This document shows positions 38,701 through 45,052 of a stretch of DNA of 64,000 nt, piece after piece. Position 1 is the stretch's first letter. The number at the start of each line of letters is the position of its first letter. The DNA comes from Flammeovirga sp. EKP202 (lineage in GTDB: Bacteria; Bacteroidota; Bacteroidia; Cytophagales; Flammeovirgaceae), in contig NZ_JACVVP010000013.1 in the NCBI RefSeq assembly GCF_014534745.1, positions 108,844 to 172,843 of the forward strand. The letters run 5' to 3'. The translations under genes and the position numbers were made by a program. Under the pieces are notes generated by a model. It was not told the origin of the DNA. It ran no database searches and worked only from the letters and a program-made list of their open reading frames with translations.

Positions 38701-38790
38701 TCTGATTATGATCTTGGGACAGGAATCTACGTTGTAAATGTCGTAGGAGTAAAAACAGGTACTAAATACAAAAAGTTTGTGATAAAGTAG
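26785..38790 (+). CDS. giant FN3/LamG surface protein with T9SS sorting domain
   Basis: A 4001-residue protein with a signal peptide (ending LSQTVLMAQ). Residues about 270-415 form a LamG/concanavalin-like domain (YEYSFEAWIKIEEL, ADIRLWDHTRN). Many FN3-like repeats follow, for example LSWTYDYEYIDGFILYRDG. Carboxypeptidase-regulatory or Cna-B-like domains sit near 700, 1350, 2010 and 2100 (ISGMVTKAITGCPVEGATVT). Around 2960-3005, DDDDNGDLYSVMVV and GGRTACPY form a distinct module, with a large unrecognised segment before it (2450-2950). Near 3610-3760 are two WNMISL/YWVYV-type repeats. The last 80 residues, with NLYPNPVET and GIYVVNVVG, are a type A T9SS C-terminal domain, which directs outer-membrane secretion. 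It is probably an adhesin or glycan-binding surface protein. Confidence 0.88.
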   Translation: MKGFYYKIKSRVVIAFIFTLLSQTVLMAQSINEGCTNRNDFEQASVINFDPTCSTNSLFYFSSGSIEINDGEIAQGGISEKHTILDKVDAKDFSLYSGLEVTWSYNADAIESEFYDSIWIYRAKAEDVVEISDSTIATNLTENMVHIATVAIDAPGFTYTDYDVESGKEYLYILRAFGYEQSAPVTTYRESEYIADYGSVMAFGLTASNKASDDMVLVEWEIDANCLIGDFDESVYFRILDDDTEEEIFVTHITDPSSFINSTKLNGEYQLMFEKEESYISIDPIADLGAGFRSYEYSFEAWIKIEELTQSKHLILTDDTENQQLYISNNTFFLKTEDGEIALGGTIDENTWTHVSLTAEPASGEQVFKLYLDGELVNTVSGIMPWEFTKIAGNGNGEQLNGAIADIRLWDHTRNSLEVKYNYYYPVLGSTTGLVALYSAKNYDSGNPLSLSNEVTSNASYVAGINYGNWTAFDNETDKNRLFVGSVIDFLGPDVSRNYRLQITEYGSSEPVCVTLRATGSTSTLYDGDLMATSNDPGKVTLTWSDSSDVTDQYIIYRNNSEIARTRSTSYEDYQSSGLWMGEENTYTVKRYNARHDEIYDLDETTGALFDMDITASYKDGTVILDWTNLTSDDNDTLVIDTLAVYYNGSQLTLLSSTIDTYEYTFPIHGDLETYKIAGIKNGEIYGYDELEIDVPKIGSISGYLVSDLAETIRRGRRRPNLNVADTLRPWALENTRIIASATLDDVVYSDTTTTDFEGSFKFDQLYFGATGVTYTIRVADYDYELLDNEFYVSLDTPSRNDVLVLVDESFNAVADLPVVYDPLSLGVNENATSVEIFFNLKSNVIPNDQVVFYIQRKLPEQTEEEWELLALISEWSNYYLDGSNDSNYPERLRFFDEEVAPNTTYDYKLITATFTHEEVNYNETVITDVTTESLPTPSSFSVATTSNGEVKFNLGTSSYDFNQFLITRIVEGSSEEEEIAHLERRDRSLTWSDFLPNEKATYYLYTTSKYSEEKSTKLEYVDFITPVLPVPEFDLTKSKSNSDKAFELVWKHQVNEADISLSKYNFDGYQIYRVSSVNDTVLVSDIRKEAVYSGLVYVDNTLSFGESYDYHIRAYRNTALQDDPIVSEFNTTPLSNVGINYSSSDLMVTAVFDPTTGNDNVVNVNWDFAYQNNLGVNEAAQLERIEISSTKRDTVVVANWYTGNFDYQFKDGLTGIGSNVSEVQYILTFASEKLPTDISKTSNQLILSGTSTTYVDPTGFTATKNLEGMIELTWNHRIDHLARFVISRDGVVLDTLPTQYRNYLDDQIEAGASYIYELCAVYEDPNTGAIQKSKNYAAVGSSSGHFQMEGIVVDADGVAPVMGVDVMALLYVNGEVVQRKNTASDQKGYFLFKDFNDGSVTGKSEVDSIVILLEKDNYNIAGDVYDANALSSSLYQLQAQYQNTIHYPVERIDHSIPAEVVALSVNAIEEENAVKIDWMTTTENYTGFILFRDFNAIEKIELLEGQPLEFLDKTGLPGESYTYGIQPYTEIPNGQDHYGDTLLYDHSVIYPGICNISSFYATAVQDSNEVRLSWTYSGIADEFHLYRSGDIIAAISADEPNRFVDSTAVPGINYVYKLIGYNRTSNSFSQEATVTTTYPNLQVVQDFAATSSDQNVVNLTWTYPAGHIDGYKIERNGKLLAQLESETLAFTDTSGIPESWHEYTIYAYREDAFDKYYSSTVTDTATFPQLAAVKDLQVGTENSVAKLSWTYDYEYIDGFILYRDGQYLTELTPDITSYIDSEGKPGQSYTYQVKVLDFRDEAQSVYYSDEKNVALASYPNFPTLGTISSSGNSKHHLGAKWTYNWEYINGFIVYVNNAAVDTLESWERDYYHIDNDGSSCGATRSVKVVPFRYIDGNVITNSTANRSANISFGSCGSAIDMISNLNAETNYSVVKLSWQFNSDKDLDEVRIFRNGEYIGLTNGTSYEFYDSEAAINTLNLYEVVPYKNSSVNGAKAVASAYAYALNSVTGLVATANGNLPVEGAEVKLTHTDDNNITYSYVTATNNVGGYDFNQIYFNEEDSVDYTITASYNDHRLINTPQTFTVTESGVHTAATIYDLDGKSISGMVTKAITGCPVEGATVTLHYKDVLGNDVKASEQSVTDGTGFYSFVPLSMEGLEYYIIDISDQDQENGTEGYFSFNVAPDTLLAALFMDKAEFSYVDSTTYDFAINVVNGCHGSLGTYNFEVLVESKEGCMYEKYNTNLNGLLQLSLPVGEYSLRVSGAEPLDPISQSVVDYFATRPQQINVTDIHESILSGEREFVGEEDSVKYFEFHVIPEILTLEVNGFEDVIDEFNLTNTTPEQIPDWLNVLVQGNDYEFNFQIEEQINTNTCVLDYGTVVVRNAAANAEKANIELQAGPDGLFNYTFTAENINPAVPYLQGMFVEYYSKEGEFLTAIAYPVLVTGTAAAAGRDILVSVDTTDNGEIQIPLFVLRDPPGDGSYSYVEKDVTISKYYEASTDDMHWEQWFEKVQGASDLDDHDDFIPENSTEMTSMYGDFAEISSNENDAYGIHLSLKTTERFETSKSPTKTVKNDGYLDFHEEDVIVGMGVAMTYGVAKEITILEEEGGGATVAELLSYDIAGSEITTQWSYTIDHIRQTVFEYDSLLNNPNVILSDDDREIFEVTRDNWEAIDIYVNRDAIPMYAICKELLQDNLVEDQGFDELTTFCEAHWGNWTDDDSLNVYTPYNEDLDAEYGWTDLLTEQYENYINNVALEQQQAFEYTLLSEVFSEVKLDEDYQNEIIDEHPGNDSQNYNYESANVSLKDDIITDAVVVEEIQDNIEALMEVFREQYQGAGIDNKTFTGGAGANTNQIVSKWGTKNTFTQKWRTKEMEYGARKSEFFIKTKYAADLSYKIGLQFRAKTTTIALGTEVTPAGIKWAKNFDLGIKTGIEMETRTRVIEEDRETHYDEITLTEKESVTLDSAYTIGYVLDDDDNGDLYSVMVVKGTNQGHTPYFDLLGGRTACPYVIGTAKRDDFTAGYASSDTSVASNVIYDVEPDKKAILHFSVGNGSYITTDRRYFTIEPIAGENKNHASLTYEKNPIGLDAGEAYYGTILVERVDPFYDFTDLKFVVKPECGDGAYEADTLEYEVYFNKPCSPVSIYVPESDFVVNYDDEGNELLTIKVTDYEVDGLYHYTEGLTLEYRREGTEEWTEIESVAVDSLSNYFELMKLTYPMPTYPFIWNIHEDESIIDGNYEIKITAECGEYGNSEYDIISGTIDRSTIQLVGDEAPKDGILSIGDVISIEFNKDLDCYLMDSSLITITDTALNSIEFEVICSGSGLEFIIEETLLDSLNDQLLTVNIDSAALVDYQGNSNLERFTWDFKVNYSPVYFSSNEIEFFMDMNTTHQVEVTLKSNLDQIEYFSLSGYDTTWISLSNQNNILLENNAQQQFRNGERDMYLNFNSFQKEAGTYRDTVYAKVDGFEATALYLTVHLNSEVSNWSVNPSDYESSMEMISLLGFAEDALSNMVLSADTNDVVAAVIDNEIRGIAQWSKLDDVSNDRLYLTVFGNADDHGKAVDFRVLDASNGYEYDAYNTNGLVTFQSDTLYGRTGTPDTLRVNKSEGRARYIHLSSGWNMISLNAQPKDASVESIFLGYPLVEGDQVKDKNNFTQFDGKNWLVSNLDSLKGGQGYWVYVQNEGSIRFTGSYQSGDITRNFLLDKPSGWYLIGSPIQDEQHINEVLGFIGDIPTEGILKTQNQFATFEAGTWKGQLTYMQPFKAYQIQLNAQSIMTFGTDIQELWPEKDNRYESESNARKVQKWSVESSQFEHSASLIAKMHDLPIEEGDQLIISGQNDELYGVLDAVFDAVNQETYFSGLIYGGNAEEELIVKYYQSSTNTIIGTTEDFSYQTNKRSGSVDNPVLFNLNNEDKQLLEERINLYPNPVETDFVLQLDMQEEDLVTISISSISGVKYLELNTTVFLGANEIEIDLSDYDLGTGIYVVNVVGVKTGTKYKKFVIK

Positions 38791-38814
38791 CCAATAATAG
38801 GTTATTAAATTTTT

Positions 38815-38848
38815 CAACCCCAGAACCTCGGTTTTGGGGTTGTTTTTT
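38815..38848 (+). terminator. intrinsic terminator after giant gene
   Basis: CAACCCCA pairs with TGGGGTTG, followed by TTTTTT; it separates the converging hydrolase gene. Confidence 0.92.
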
Positions 38849-38876
38849 GTCAAAATATTCCAGTAGTCTTAAAACT

Positions 38877-39776
38877 CTACATGGAGTTGATATTATCATT
38901 TACTGATTTAATAATTCGGTGTAAGGCTTCTTTCCCTTCTTTCATTACAGGAAGAAAGGCCCAAATATGTGGCATACCTTCCCCATTGATGATGTCAATA
39001 TCAACTCCTTGTGTTATCATTTTTTCAACAGTCAAAATTTGATCATGGTAGGTAACATCATTTTCAGCCACTAAAAATAGGGTGGGAGGGAAACCTCTGA
39101 AATCACCATTTAAAGGAGAAATTTTGGGGTTCTCTAAGTCATTTCCTGCACACAGTTTCTTAGCACTTCTAACCCCCACTTTTGAGAGCATAGGATCTTT
39201 ACTTTCAACTTTTTCAATTTCGTTGTTGGTCATTGTAGCATCCATTACCGGAGATAAAACGATGACTTTTGAAGGAACTTTTTTTCTATTTTGAATTAAT
39301 CTTTGAGTGAGTGCCATGCATAATGTACCCCCAGCAGAATCTCCAATTAAAACAATTTTCTTAGAAGGATATCGATTTGCGATCTCTTGATATACCTCAT
39401 CAATATTTTCCGAGATCTCGTCAATTTTATGTTCTGGAGCCTTGGGGTAATCACACATCCAAACGATCGCTTTCGTCTTTTTAATAATAGATTTCATGAC
39501 TTCCCAATGATGTTCGGCAGGGCCAGAAATAAAGGCTCCACCATGTAGGAAGAGGACAATTTGATGACTATCGTCTTTGATTTTTACTTCGGTAATTTTT
39601 GATTTTAATACTTTGAAAGTACTTACCCCTTTTTGTTTGAAAAACCTTCCCTTAGGTTGATGGATATCTTCTTTTCTGATTTTGAGATAATTAATAGGGT
39701 CTTCACTGAAGTCTTTTTTGATACCTTTCAGTTGAAGAACAATTTTTATAATGTAGTACGATAAACTATATTTCAC
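38877..39776 (-). CDS. alpha/beta hydrolase, hormone-sensitive lipase family
   Basis: A 299-residue protein. The oxyanion motif HGGA is at 78-81, nucleophile S147 in GDSAGG, catalytic D240 in AENDVTY and H270 in MPHIW, the full triad of the HSL (abhydrolase_3) family. These hydrolyse short acyl esters and other carboxylic esters. A weakly hydrophobic N-terminus (YYIIKIVLQL) could be a membrane contact, but there is no clear signal peptide. Upstream, the carboxylase gene at 39872 is on the same strand with a terminator in the 95-base gap, so it is probably transcribed separately. Confidence 0.9.
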   Translation of the reverse strand: MKYSLSYYIIKIVLQLKGIKKDFSEDPINYLKIRKEDIHQPKGRFFKQKGVSTFKVLKSKITEVKIKDDSHQIVLFLHGGAFISGPAEHHWEVMKSIIKKTKAIVWMCDYPKAPEHKIDEISENIDEVYQEIANRYPSKKIVLIGDSAGGTLCMALTQRLIQNRKKVPSKVIVLSPVMDATMTNNEIEKVESKDPMLSKVGVRSAKKLCAGNDLENPKISPLNGDFRGFPPTLFLVAENDVTYHDQILTVEKMITQGVDIDIINGEGMPHIWAFLPVMKEGKEALHRIIKSVNDNINSM

Positions 39777-39801
39777 GTTTTTATTGTTAGTTTTGAATTT
39801 T

Positions 39802-39841
39802 AAAAAGTTAATGCTTACGAGTATTAATACCCATAAGCATT
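39802..39841 (-). terminator. terminator after the carboxylase gene
   Basis: On the minus strand AATGCTTA pairs with TAAGCATT around an inner palindrome (GTATTAATAC), then a T-run follows after three bases. Confidence 0.6.
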
Positions 39842-39871
39842 AAGAATGATGTTTACGTAGTTCACCATTTT

Positions 39872-41509
39872 CTAAGTTTGAATTACACCTACATTGAAGC
39901 GTTTATCGATGGGGTTTTGATTGGCCATCTCAATACCTTTTGAGATATACATTCTGGTCTCTTCAGGTTGAATAATCTCATCAATCCACAAACGTGCAGC
40001 AGCATAATAAGGAGAAAGTTGACTATCATATTTTGCTTTTATCTCATTGAATAGTGCTTTTTCCTCTGCTTCATCAATTGTTTTACCTTGTGCTTTGAGG
40101 GTTGAAACTTTAATTTGAAGCAATGTGGTAGCAGCAGACTTACCGCTCATTACAGCCAATTGAGAAGTAGGCCACGCCAGCATCAAGCGTGGGTCATATG
40201 CCTTTCCACACATTGCATAATTACCAGCACCGTACGAATTACCAATGACTAGCGTGAATTTGGGAACTACGCTATTCGCCATGGCATTGACCATTTTAGC
40301 ACCGTCTTTGATGATACCGTTGTGCTCTGAGCGACTTCCAACCATAAAACCCGTTACATCATGTATAAAAAATAGAGGGATTTTCTTTTGATTACAGTTC
40401 ATCATAAAACGAGCCGCTTTGTCTGCAGAATCAGAATAGATTACTCCTCCCATTTGCATTTCACCTTGCTTTGATTTGACGATCGTACGTTGATTGGCAA
40501 CAATCCCCACGGACCAACCATCAATGCGGGCATAGCCACACAAGATACTTTGACCGTAGCCTTCTTTATATTGTTCGAATTCTGAATTGTCAACAAGTCG
40601 CTCAATGATCTCTAACATATCATAAGGTTTGGTCCTATCATCAGGGAAAACCTCATAAATGCTATTGATATCCTTTTTGGGAGCCACTGGGGCAGCCTTG
40701 TTGAAGCCTGCTTCATTGGGATTACCCATTTTGTCCACTAAACTTTTGATTTTGTTAAGACAAGCCTCATCGTCTTCACATTTATAATCAGTCACTCCTG
40801 ATATTTCGCAATGTGTGGTAGCTCCGCCCAAGGTCTCATTATCTACACTTTCGCCAATGGCTGATTTGACCAAATAAGATCCTGCTAAGAAAACGCTCCC
40901 AGTTCCATCGACAATAAGTGATTCATCTGACATAATGGGTAAATAAGCTCCACCTGCTACGCAACTTCCCATGATGGCCGCAATTTGTGGAATTCCCTCT
41001 GCCGACATTACAGCATTGTTTCTAAAAATTCTTCCAAAATGCTCTTTATCTGGGAAAATTTCATCTTGCATAGGTAAATAAACACCTGCACTGTCTACGA
41101 GATACACAATGGGTATTTTATTTTCTATGGCTATTTCTTGTGCTCTAAGATTTTTTTTGCCTGTGATAGGAAACCAAGCTCCAGCTTTTACTGTGGCATC
41201 ATTGGCCACGATCACACAGTTTTTACCACTTACTTTTCCTACTTTAATGATCACTCCTCCAGAGGGACAACCGCCATGCTCTTTGTACATGTCTTCTCCT
41301 GCAAAAGCACCAATCTCAATGGCTTCTTCTGCATTATCGAGTAGAAAATCCACTCTTTCTCTGGCTGTCATTTTACCCTTGGCTTTGTGTTTAGCAATTT
41401 TCTTTTCACCTCCACCCAGAAAAACCCGTTCTCGGTTGCTCAGCAACTTTTGGGTGAGGTGTTGGAGTGAAGTTTGAGATGCTGATTTTTGGTTAGTTGA
41501 ATAATTCAT
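39872..41509 (-). CDS. acyl-CoA carboxylase carboxyltransferase (beta) subunit
   Basis: A 545-residue protein of the AccD/PccB/MccB family. KMTARERVDFLLD and GGCPSGGVIIKVGKVSGK start the N-terminal crotonase-fold domain. MGSCVAGGAYLPIMSDES is close to methylcrotonyl-CoA carboxylase beta. The C-terminal domain has VTGFMVGSRSEHNGI and GNSYGAGNYAMCGKAYDPR. It moves carboxyl from biotin to an acyl-CoA. The MCC-like loop suggests branched-chain (leucine) catabolism, but propionyl-CoA or geranyl-CoA carboxylase is possible. No biotin carboxylase subunit lies next to it, so its partner is elsewhere. Confidence 0.9.
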   Translation of the reverse strand: MNYSTNQKSASQTSLQHLTQKLLSNRERVFLGGGEKKIAKHKAKGKMTARERVDFLLDNAEEAIEIGAFAGEDMYKEHGGCPSGGVIIKVGKVSGKNCVIVANDATVKAGAWFPITGKKNLRAQEIAIENKIPIVYLVDSAGVYLPMQDEIFPDKEHFGRIFRNNAVMSAEGIPQIAAIMGSCVAGGAYLPIMSDESLIVDGTGSVFLAGSYLVKSAIGESVDNETLGGATTHCEISGVTDYKCEDDEACLNKIKSLVDKMGNPNEAGFNKAAPVAPKKDINSIYEVFPDDRTKPYDMLEIIERLVDNSEFEQYKEGYGQSILCGYARIDGWSVGIVANQRTIVKSKQGEMQMGGVIYSDSADKAARFMMNCNQKKIPLFFIHDVTGFMVGSRSEHNGIIKDGAKMVNAMANSVVPKFTLVIGNSYGAGNYAMCGKAYDPRLMLAWPTSQLAVMSGKSAATTLLQIKVSTLKAQGKTIDEAEEKALFNEIKAKYDSQLSPYYAAARLWIDEIIQPEETRMYISKGIEMANQNPIDKRFNVGVIQT

Positions 41510-41664
41510 GATTATTATGTGTTGTGTTTTACTTTTAAATAAGTTAAGAATTTAATATTAAAACTGAATAAGGAAATATGTTTTTTTACAAGTGTGTAAC
41601 CACATCGTAATCTAAGTTATCCGTTAATTATTTAAAAAATTCCTATGTAAATAGTGAATGGTTA

Positions 41665-41875
41665 TGTAAAATGGATGTTTTTATATCGCAAGTGTTAAGC
41701 CGATAGGCGTCACTTGTGATGATACATTGACGAAGTCTCCCGACTTCGAAATAAAAGAAAATGTTGTGTTTGTATTCGAAATCAGGAGACTTCGCCAATA
41801 AGTAGTTCCAAGTGACGCTAGCACTTAACACATGAAACATGGATTTACAACAATCTCTCGCAAACCACAACACAT
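41665..41875. repeat. nested inverted-repeat element related to the MITE family
   Basis: Outer arms GTTAAG...GCGTCACTTG (near 41690) and CAAGTGACGC...CTTAACAC (near 41811) are inverted. Inner arms GACGAAGTCTCC and GGAGACTTCG (41732-41789) are again inverted and each self-palindromic. The tail CTCGCAAACCACAAC matches the ends of the palindrome module. It is the main content between the carboxylase and the next gene (41510-42067). Confidence 0.55.
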
Positions 41876-42067
41876 AAGCATTTATTGTACTGCAATTACT
41901 GCCTATTTTTAAAAATCAAAAAGAGGTAAACTATCCCACAGAAAATGACAAAATGTTAATTCTTCAGCGAAACTGATTTTTCATTATTCAATGTTAAATA
42001 TTCATTTAAAAAAAACTATATCTTTACGCCACTAAACCGAAACATCAAACATTAGTTAGTTTTCAGA

Positions 42068-42571
42068 ATGAAATACATCAAGTTTATTTGGGCACTTTCC
42101 CTTTTTATTTTTCTAGGATATTCTTTGTTAGCCTACATTTACTTCCCCGATAGTGGAGTAATGGTCATAGGTGCAACGAAAGATGCTAGTGCAATGGTGA
42201 TGTCAAAAAGCGACTTTTTCTATACTTCTATGGGAATTTTACTATTTATCAACATCGCTTTAGCAGGGTTGGGAGCTAGTGTTTTACATTTACCTCAACA
42301 ACTGATTGTAGTACCCAATAAATCAAAATGGTTAGAAACAAAAGAAACACAACAACAACTTCTAGAAGGTGTAAAAGGTTGGACTAAGGGATTAGCAACG
42401 TTGATCAATGGTCTTTTACTGGCAACACTAGGAATGATTTATAGAGCACAAGGTCATGATATTGAAGCACCAAAAGTAGAGTATTCTCCAATGGTATTTT
42501 CAATTCTTATAGTTGGTTGGTTCTTGGCATATTTCTTTATTATGAAAGCTCCAAAAGCAACCGAAGATTAA
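42068..42571 (+). CDS. membrane protein with three hydrophobic helices, unknown
   Basis: A 167-residue protein. Hydrophobic segments lie near 5-25 (FIWALSLFIFLGYSLLAYIY), 52-72 (SMGILLFINIALAGLGASVL), 107-125 (ATLINGLLLATLGMIY) and 143-160 (MVFSILIVGWFLAYFFIM). There is no signal peptide beyond the first segment and no recognised motif. Its own terminator suggests a single-gene unit. Function is unknown. Confidence 0.7.
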   Translation: MKYIKFIWALSLFIFLGYSLLAYIYFPDSGVMVIGATKDASAMVMSKSDFFYTSMGILLFINIALAGLGASVLHLPQQLIVVPNKSKWLETKETQQQLLEGVKGWTKGLATLINGLLLATLGMIYRAQGHDIEAPKVEYSPMVFSILIVGWFLAYFFIMKAPKATED

Positions 42572-42605
42572 TAGTATTAGTCTCTTTCAATAGAGTAATA
42601 TAAAG

Positions 42606-42656
42606 AAGGTTTTTATCGACGACTTCATTTTTGAATAGCCGATAAAAACCTTTTTT
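42606..42656 (+). terminator. intrinsic terminator after membrane protein gene
   Basis: AAGGTTTTTATCG pairs with CGATAAAAACCTT, followed by a T-run. Confidence 0.9.
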
Positions 42657-42687
42657 GTTTTCACCCGAAAATGAATGTTGTCTTGTG

Positions 42688-43137
42688 CTGTAAATTAATT
42701 TCTCGTTACTTATGATGGGATCCTTATACGAATTGAGAGTGGTAATCTATTGTGGTTTACGACGACGTTTCAATGCAACGATCTTACTTTAACTACAGTT
42801 TTACATACACTTTCAAAACTCCTCTTGTATTCTGGGTTTACGCTTCTCATTAGGTAGTTTTTCAACCGGCATTGAAGGGAAAAGCGTTAAGAATTTCATG
42901 GATTGAGCCGTTAAAAATGATTTTGTTGTTTGAGCATCTCAAAACGATGAAGTTTTGATCGAGTTATCCTTATTAATAGTCGAGAGGAATGGAATTTAGC
43001 TTTTGCGTTCAAAGCCTAGATTTTTTGCTTCGTTTTTCATCAATGGAAAAATGAAGAAGAAAGAAGCTTGAAAGTAGAACAACAAATATTAGGAGTAATA
43101 TCAATTTTGATAGTTGATGATAATTTAAGTTTGTAAT
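42688..43137 (+). repeat. full-length MITE-like repeat, copy F
   Basis: Degraded termini CTGTAAATTAATTTCTCG and (reverse complement) ATTACAAACTTAAATTATC. The palindrome module ACGTTTCAATGCAACG is near 42763. The long module follows, with GGCATTGAAGGGAAAAGCGT, TTTCATGGATTGAGCCG and TTTAGCTTTTGCGTTCAAAG. About 450 bp, with a 30-base insertion in the loop relative to copy G. It fills most of the gap before the photolyase operon. Confidence 0.68.
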
Positions 43138-43279
43138 GCATTAAGGTGTTGATTGCTTGTAAGCTATGATTTAATTGATATTAATGTGAGTAGTATACGT
43201 GATAAACGTTGGAATTGATGTTACCCAAAAATTCTTAAACCCGACGTAAACAATATGTTTGCTCTTTTGTTTACTAGTT

Positions 43280-43567
43280 ATGAAAATGCTACTAAATGAT
43301 GAGGAAATAGATCGCATAATAGAAATGGCATGGGAGGATAGAACTCCTTTTTCAGCCATAGAAGTCCAATTTGGATTGTCAGAGTCAGAGGTGGTGAAGC
43401 TGATGCGGCTAGAAATGAAAGAAAAGAGCTTTAAAAGATGGAGGAAAAGAGTCCATACAAAAGCCAGCAGCAAGCACATTATGAAGAGATCTAATGAGAT
43501 AAACAGGTTTAAATGTAGCAGACAAAGGTTAATAAGCAACAACAAGATCAGTAAGAAAACCTATTAA
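43280..43567 (+). CDS. TIGR03643-family small protein, first gene of the DNA-repair operon
   Basis: I take the start at ATG 43280 (MKMLLNDEEIDRIIEMAWED); an upstream TTG adds seven residues. The 95-residue product has the family core (TPFSAIEVQFGLSESEVVKL, then MRLEMKEKSFKRWRKRVH), which looks like a helix-turn-helix, and a basic tail. This family (DUF2805) is widespread and often sits beside photolyase genes; a DNA-binding role is plausible but unproven. Its stop is 3 bases before the photolyase start, so it is in the same operon. Confidence 0.8.
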   Translation: MKMLLNDEEIDRIIEMAWEDRTPFSAIEVQFGLSESEVVKLMRLEMKEKSFKRWRKRVHTKASSKHIMKRSNEINRFKCSRQRLISNNKISKKTY

Positions 43568-43570
43568 ATT

Positions 43571-45043
43571 ATGACTGAAAAGCAACACATTAACATCGTT
43601 TGGCTAAAAAGGGACCTTAGAACTAAAGACCACATGCCACTTTACTATGCCGAGCAAAGCCAACTACCTTACTTAATGCTCTACATCTATGAACCGAATC
43701 TTATCAAACACAATGACACTTCTTCAAGGCACCTGAAGTTCATTTACCACTCCATTGATGACATGAATCAAAGACTAGCCACCATGAACCGACAAGTACA
43801 TGTGATGTACGGTGATGCTAACTCTATCTTTGAATACCTGATCAAGGCTTTTAAGATTGAGAATGTATTCAGCTATCAGGAGAGCGGTATACAGATCACT
43901 TATGATCGTGATAAATCAATGCAAAAGCTATTCAATAACAATCATATTGAATGGCATCAGTTTCAAAGAGATGGCATCAAAAGAGGTATTGTCAATAGAG
44001 ACAATTGGGATAAAGATTGGTTCGTGACGATGAAGGAACCTGTGATTGAGAATCAATATTCCAGCAATAAACAAGTGGAGTTGGTCAATTTATTTCCTTT
44101 GCCAGCTTCTTTCAGAAACCTCATTAAGAATTACAATAAAGATTTTCAACCTGCTGGAGAAACATTTGCTTGGAAATACTTGAACTCATTTACGGATGAA
44201 AGAGGGAAAGATTATAGCAAATTCATTTCTAAACCTCTGGAGAGTAGAAAAAGCTGTGGTAGAATTTCACCCTACCTTGCTTGGGGTAATATTTCCATTA
44301 AGCAAGCGTATCAGCACATCAAAAATCATCCGAATAGAGCGTACAATAAAAGGGCTTTTAATGGTATTCTTACTCGCCTCAAATGGCATTGTCACTTTAT
44401 TCAGAAGTTTGAAGTACAATGTAGTTATGAGGATACATGCTTAAACGTAGCATTTGAAAACCTTTCTCATGAAAATGATCAAAGGTTTTTGGAAGCATGG
44501 AAACAAGGTACTACAGGCTATCCTATGATCGATGCTTGCATGCGTTGTTTGCAGACAACAGGTTGGGTCAACTTCAGAATGAGAGCGATGTTGGTGAGTT
44601 TTTTATGTCATCATTTGGATCAAGATTGGAGAAATGGAGTTTATCATCTCGCTAAACTTTTTTTGGATTACGAGCCTGGTATACATTTTACACAATTTCA
44701 AATGCAAGCGGGAACGACAGGAATCAACACCATTCGTATTTATAACCCTGTAAAGCAATCCCAAGATCATGATCCTGAGGGGGTTTTTATCAAACAATGG
44801 GTGCCTGAACTCAAAGATGTTCCTCAACGTTTTATCCATGAACCATGGCAAATGACTTCTTTAGATAAAGCTTTTATTGGTCTAAGTGATTTCCACTATC
44901 CAGATCCAATTGTTGATTTAAAAGTCAGTGGAAAAAAAGCTCGAACAAGGATTTATTCTTTCAAGAAATCTCCAGAAGTCAGACAAGAGAAAGAGAAAAT
45001 TTTAGTGTTACATACACGCAATATCAAATCAGAAACGGTTTAA
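43571..45043 (+). CDS. deoxyribodipyrimidine photolyase
   Basis: A 490-residue FAD photolyase of the PhrA/CPD class. The N-terminal antenna domain starts [17 protein letters not shown]. The FAD-binding region contains [48 protein letters not shown] and the [16 protein letters not shown] stretch, which replaces the usual WASGTG part. These enzymes use light to split cyclobutane pyrimidine dimers with FADH-. The exact class (CPD or a cryptochrome-like relative) cannot be fixed by eye. It lies between the TIGR03643 gene and the COG3046 photolyase-like gene with gaps of 3 and 9 bases. Confidence 0.92.
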   Translation: MTEKQHINIVWLKRDLRTKDHMPLYYAEQSQLPYLMLYIYEPNLIKHNDTSSRHLKFIYHSIDDMNQRLATMNRQVHVMYGDANSIFEYLIKAFKIENVFSYQESGIQITYDRDKSMQKLFNNNHIEWHQFQRDGIKRGIVNRDNWDKDWFVTMKEPVIENQYSSNKQVELVNLFPLPASFRNLIKNYNKDFQPAGETFAWKYLNSFTDERGKDYSKFISKPLESRKSCGRISPYLAWGNISIKQAYQHIKNHPNRAYNKRAFNGILTRLKWHCHFIQKFEVQCSYEDTCLNVAFENLSHENDQRFLEAWKQGTTGYPMIDACMRCLQTTGWVNFRMRAMLVSFLCHHLDQDWRNGVYHLAKLFLDYEPGIHFTQFQMQAGTTGINTIRIYNPVKQSQDHDPEGVFIKQWVPELKDVPQRFIHEPWQMTSLDKAFIGLSDFHYPDPIVDLKVSGKKARTRIYSFKKSPEVRQEKEKILVLHTRNIKSETV

Positions 45044-45052
45044 CCCCATTCA

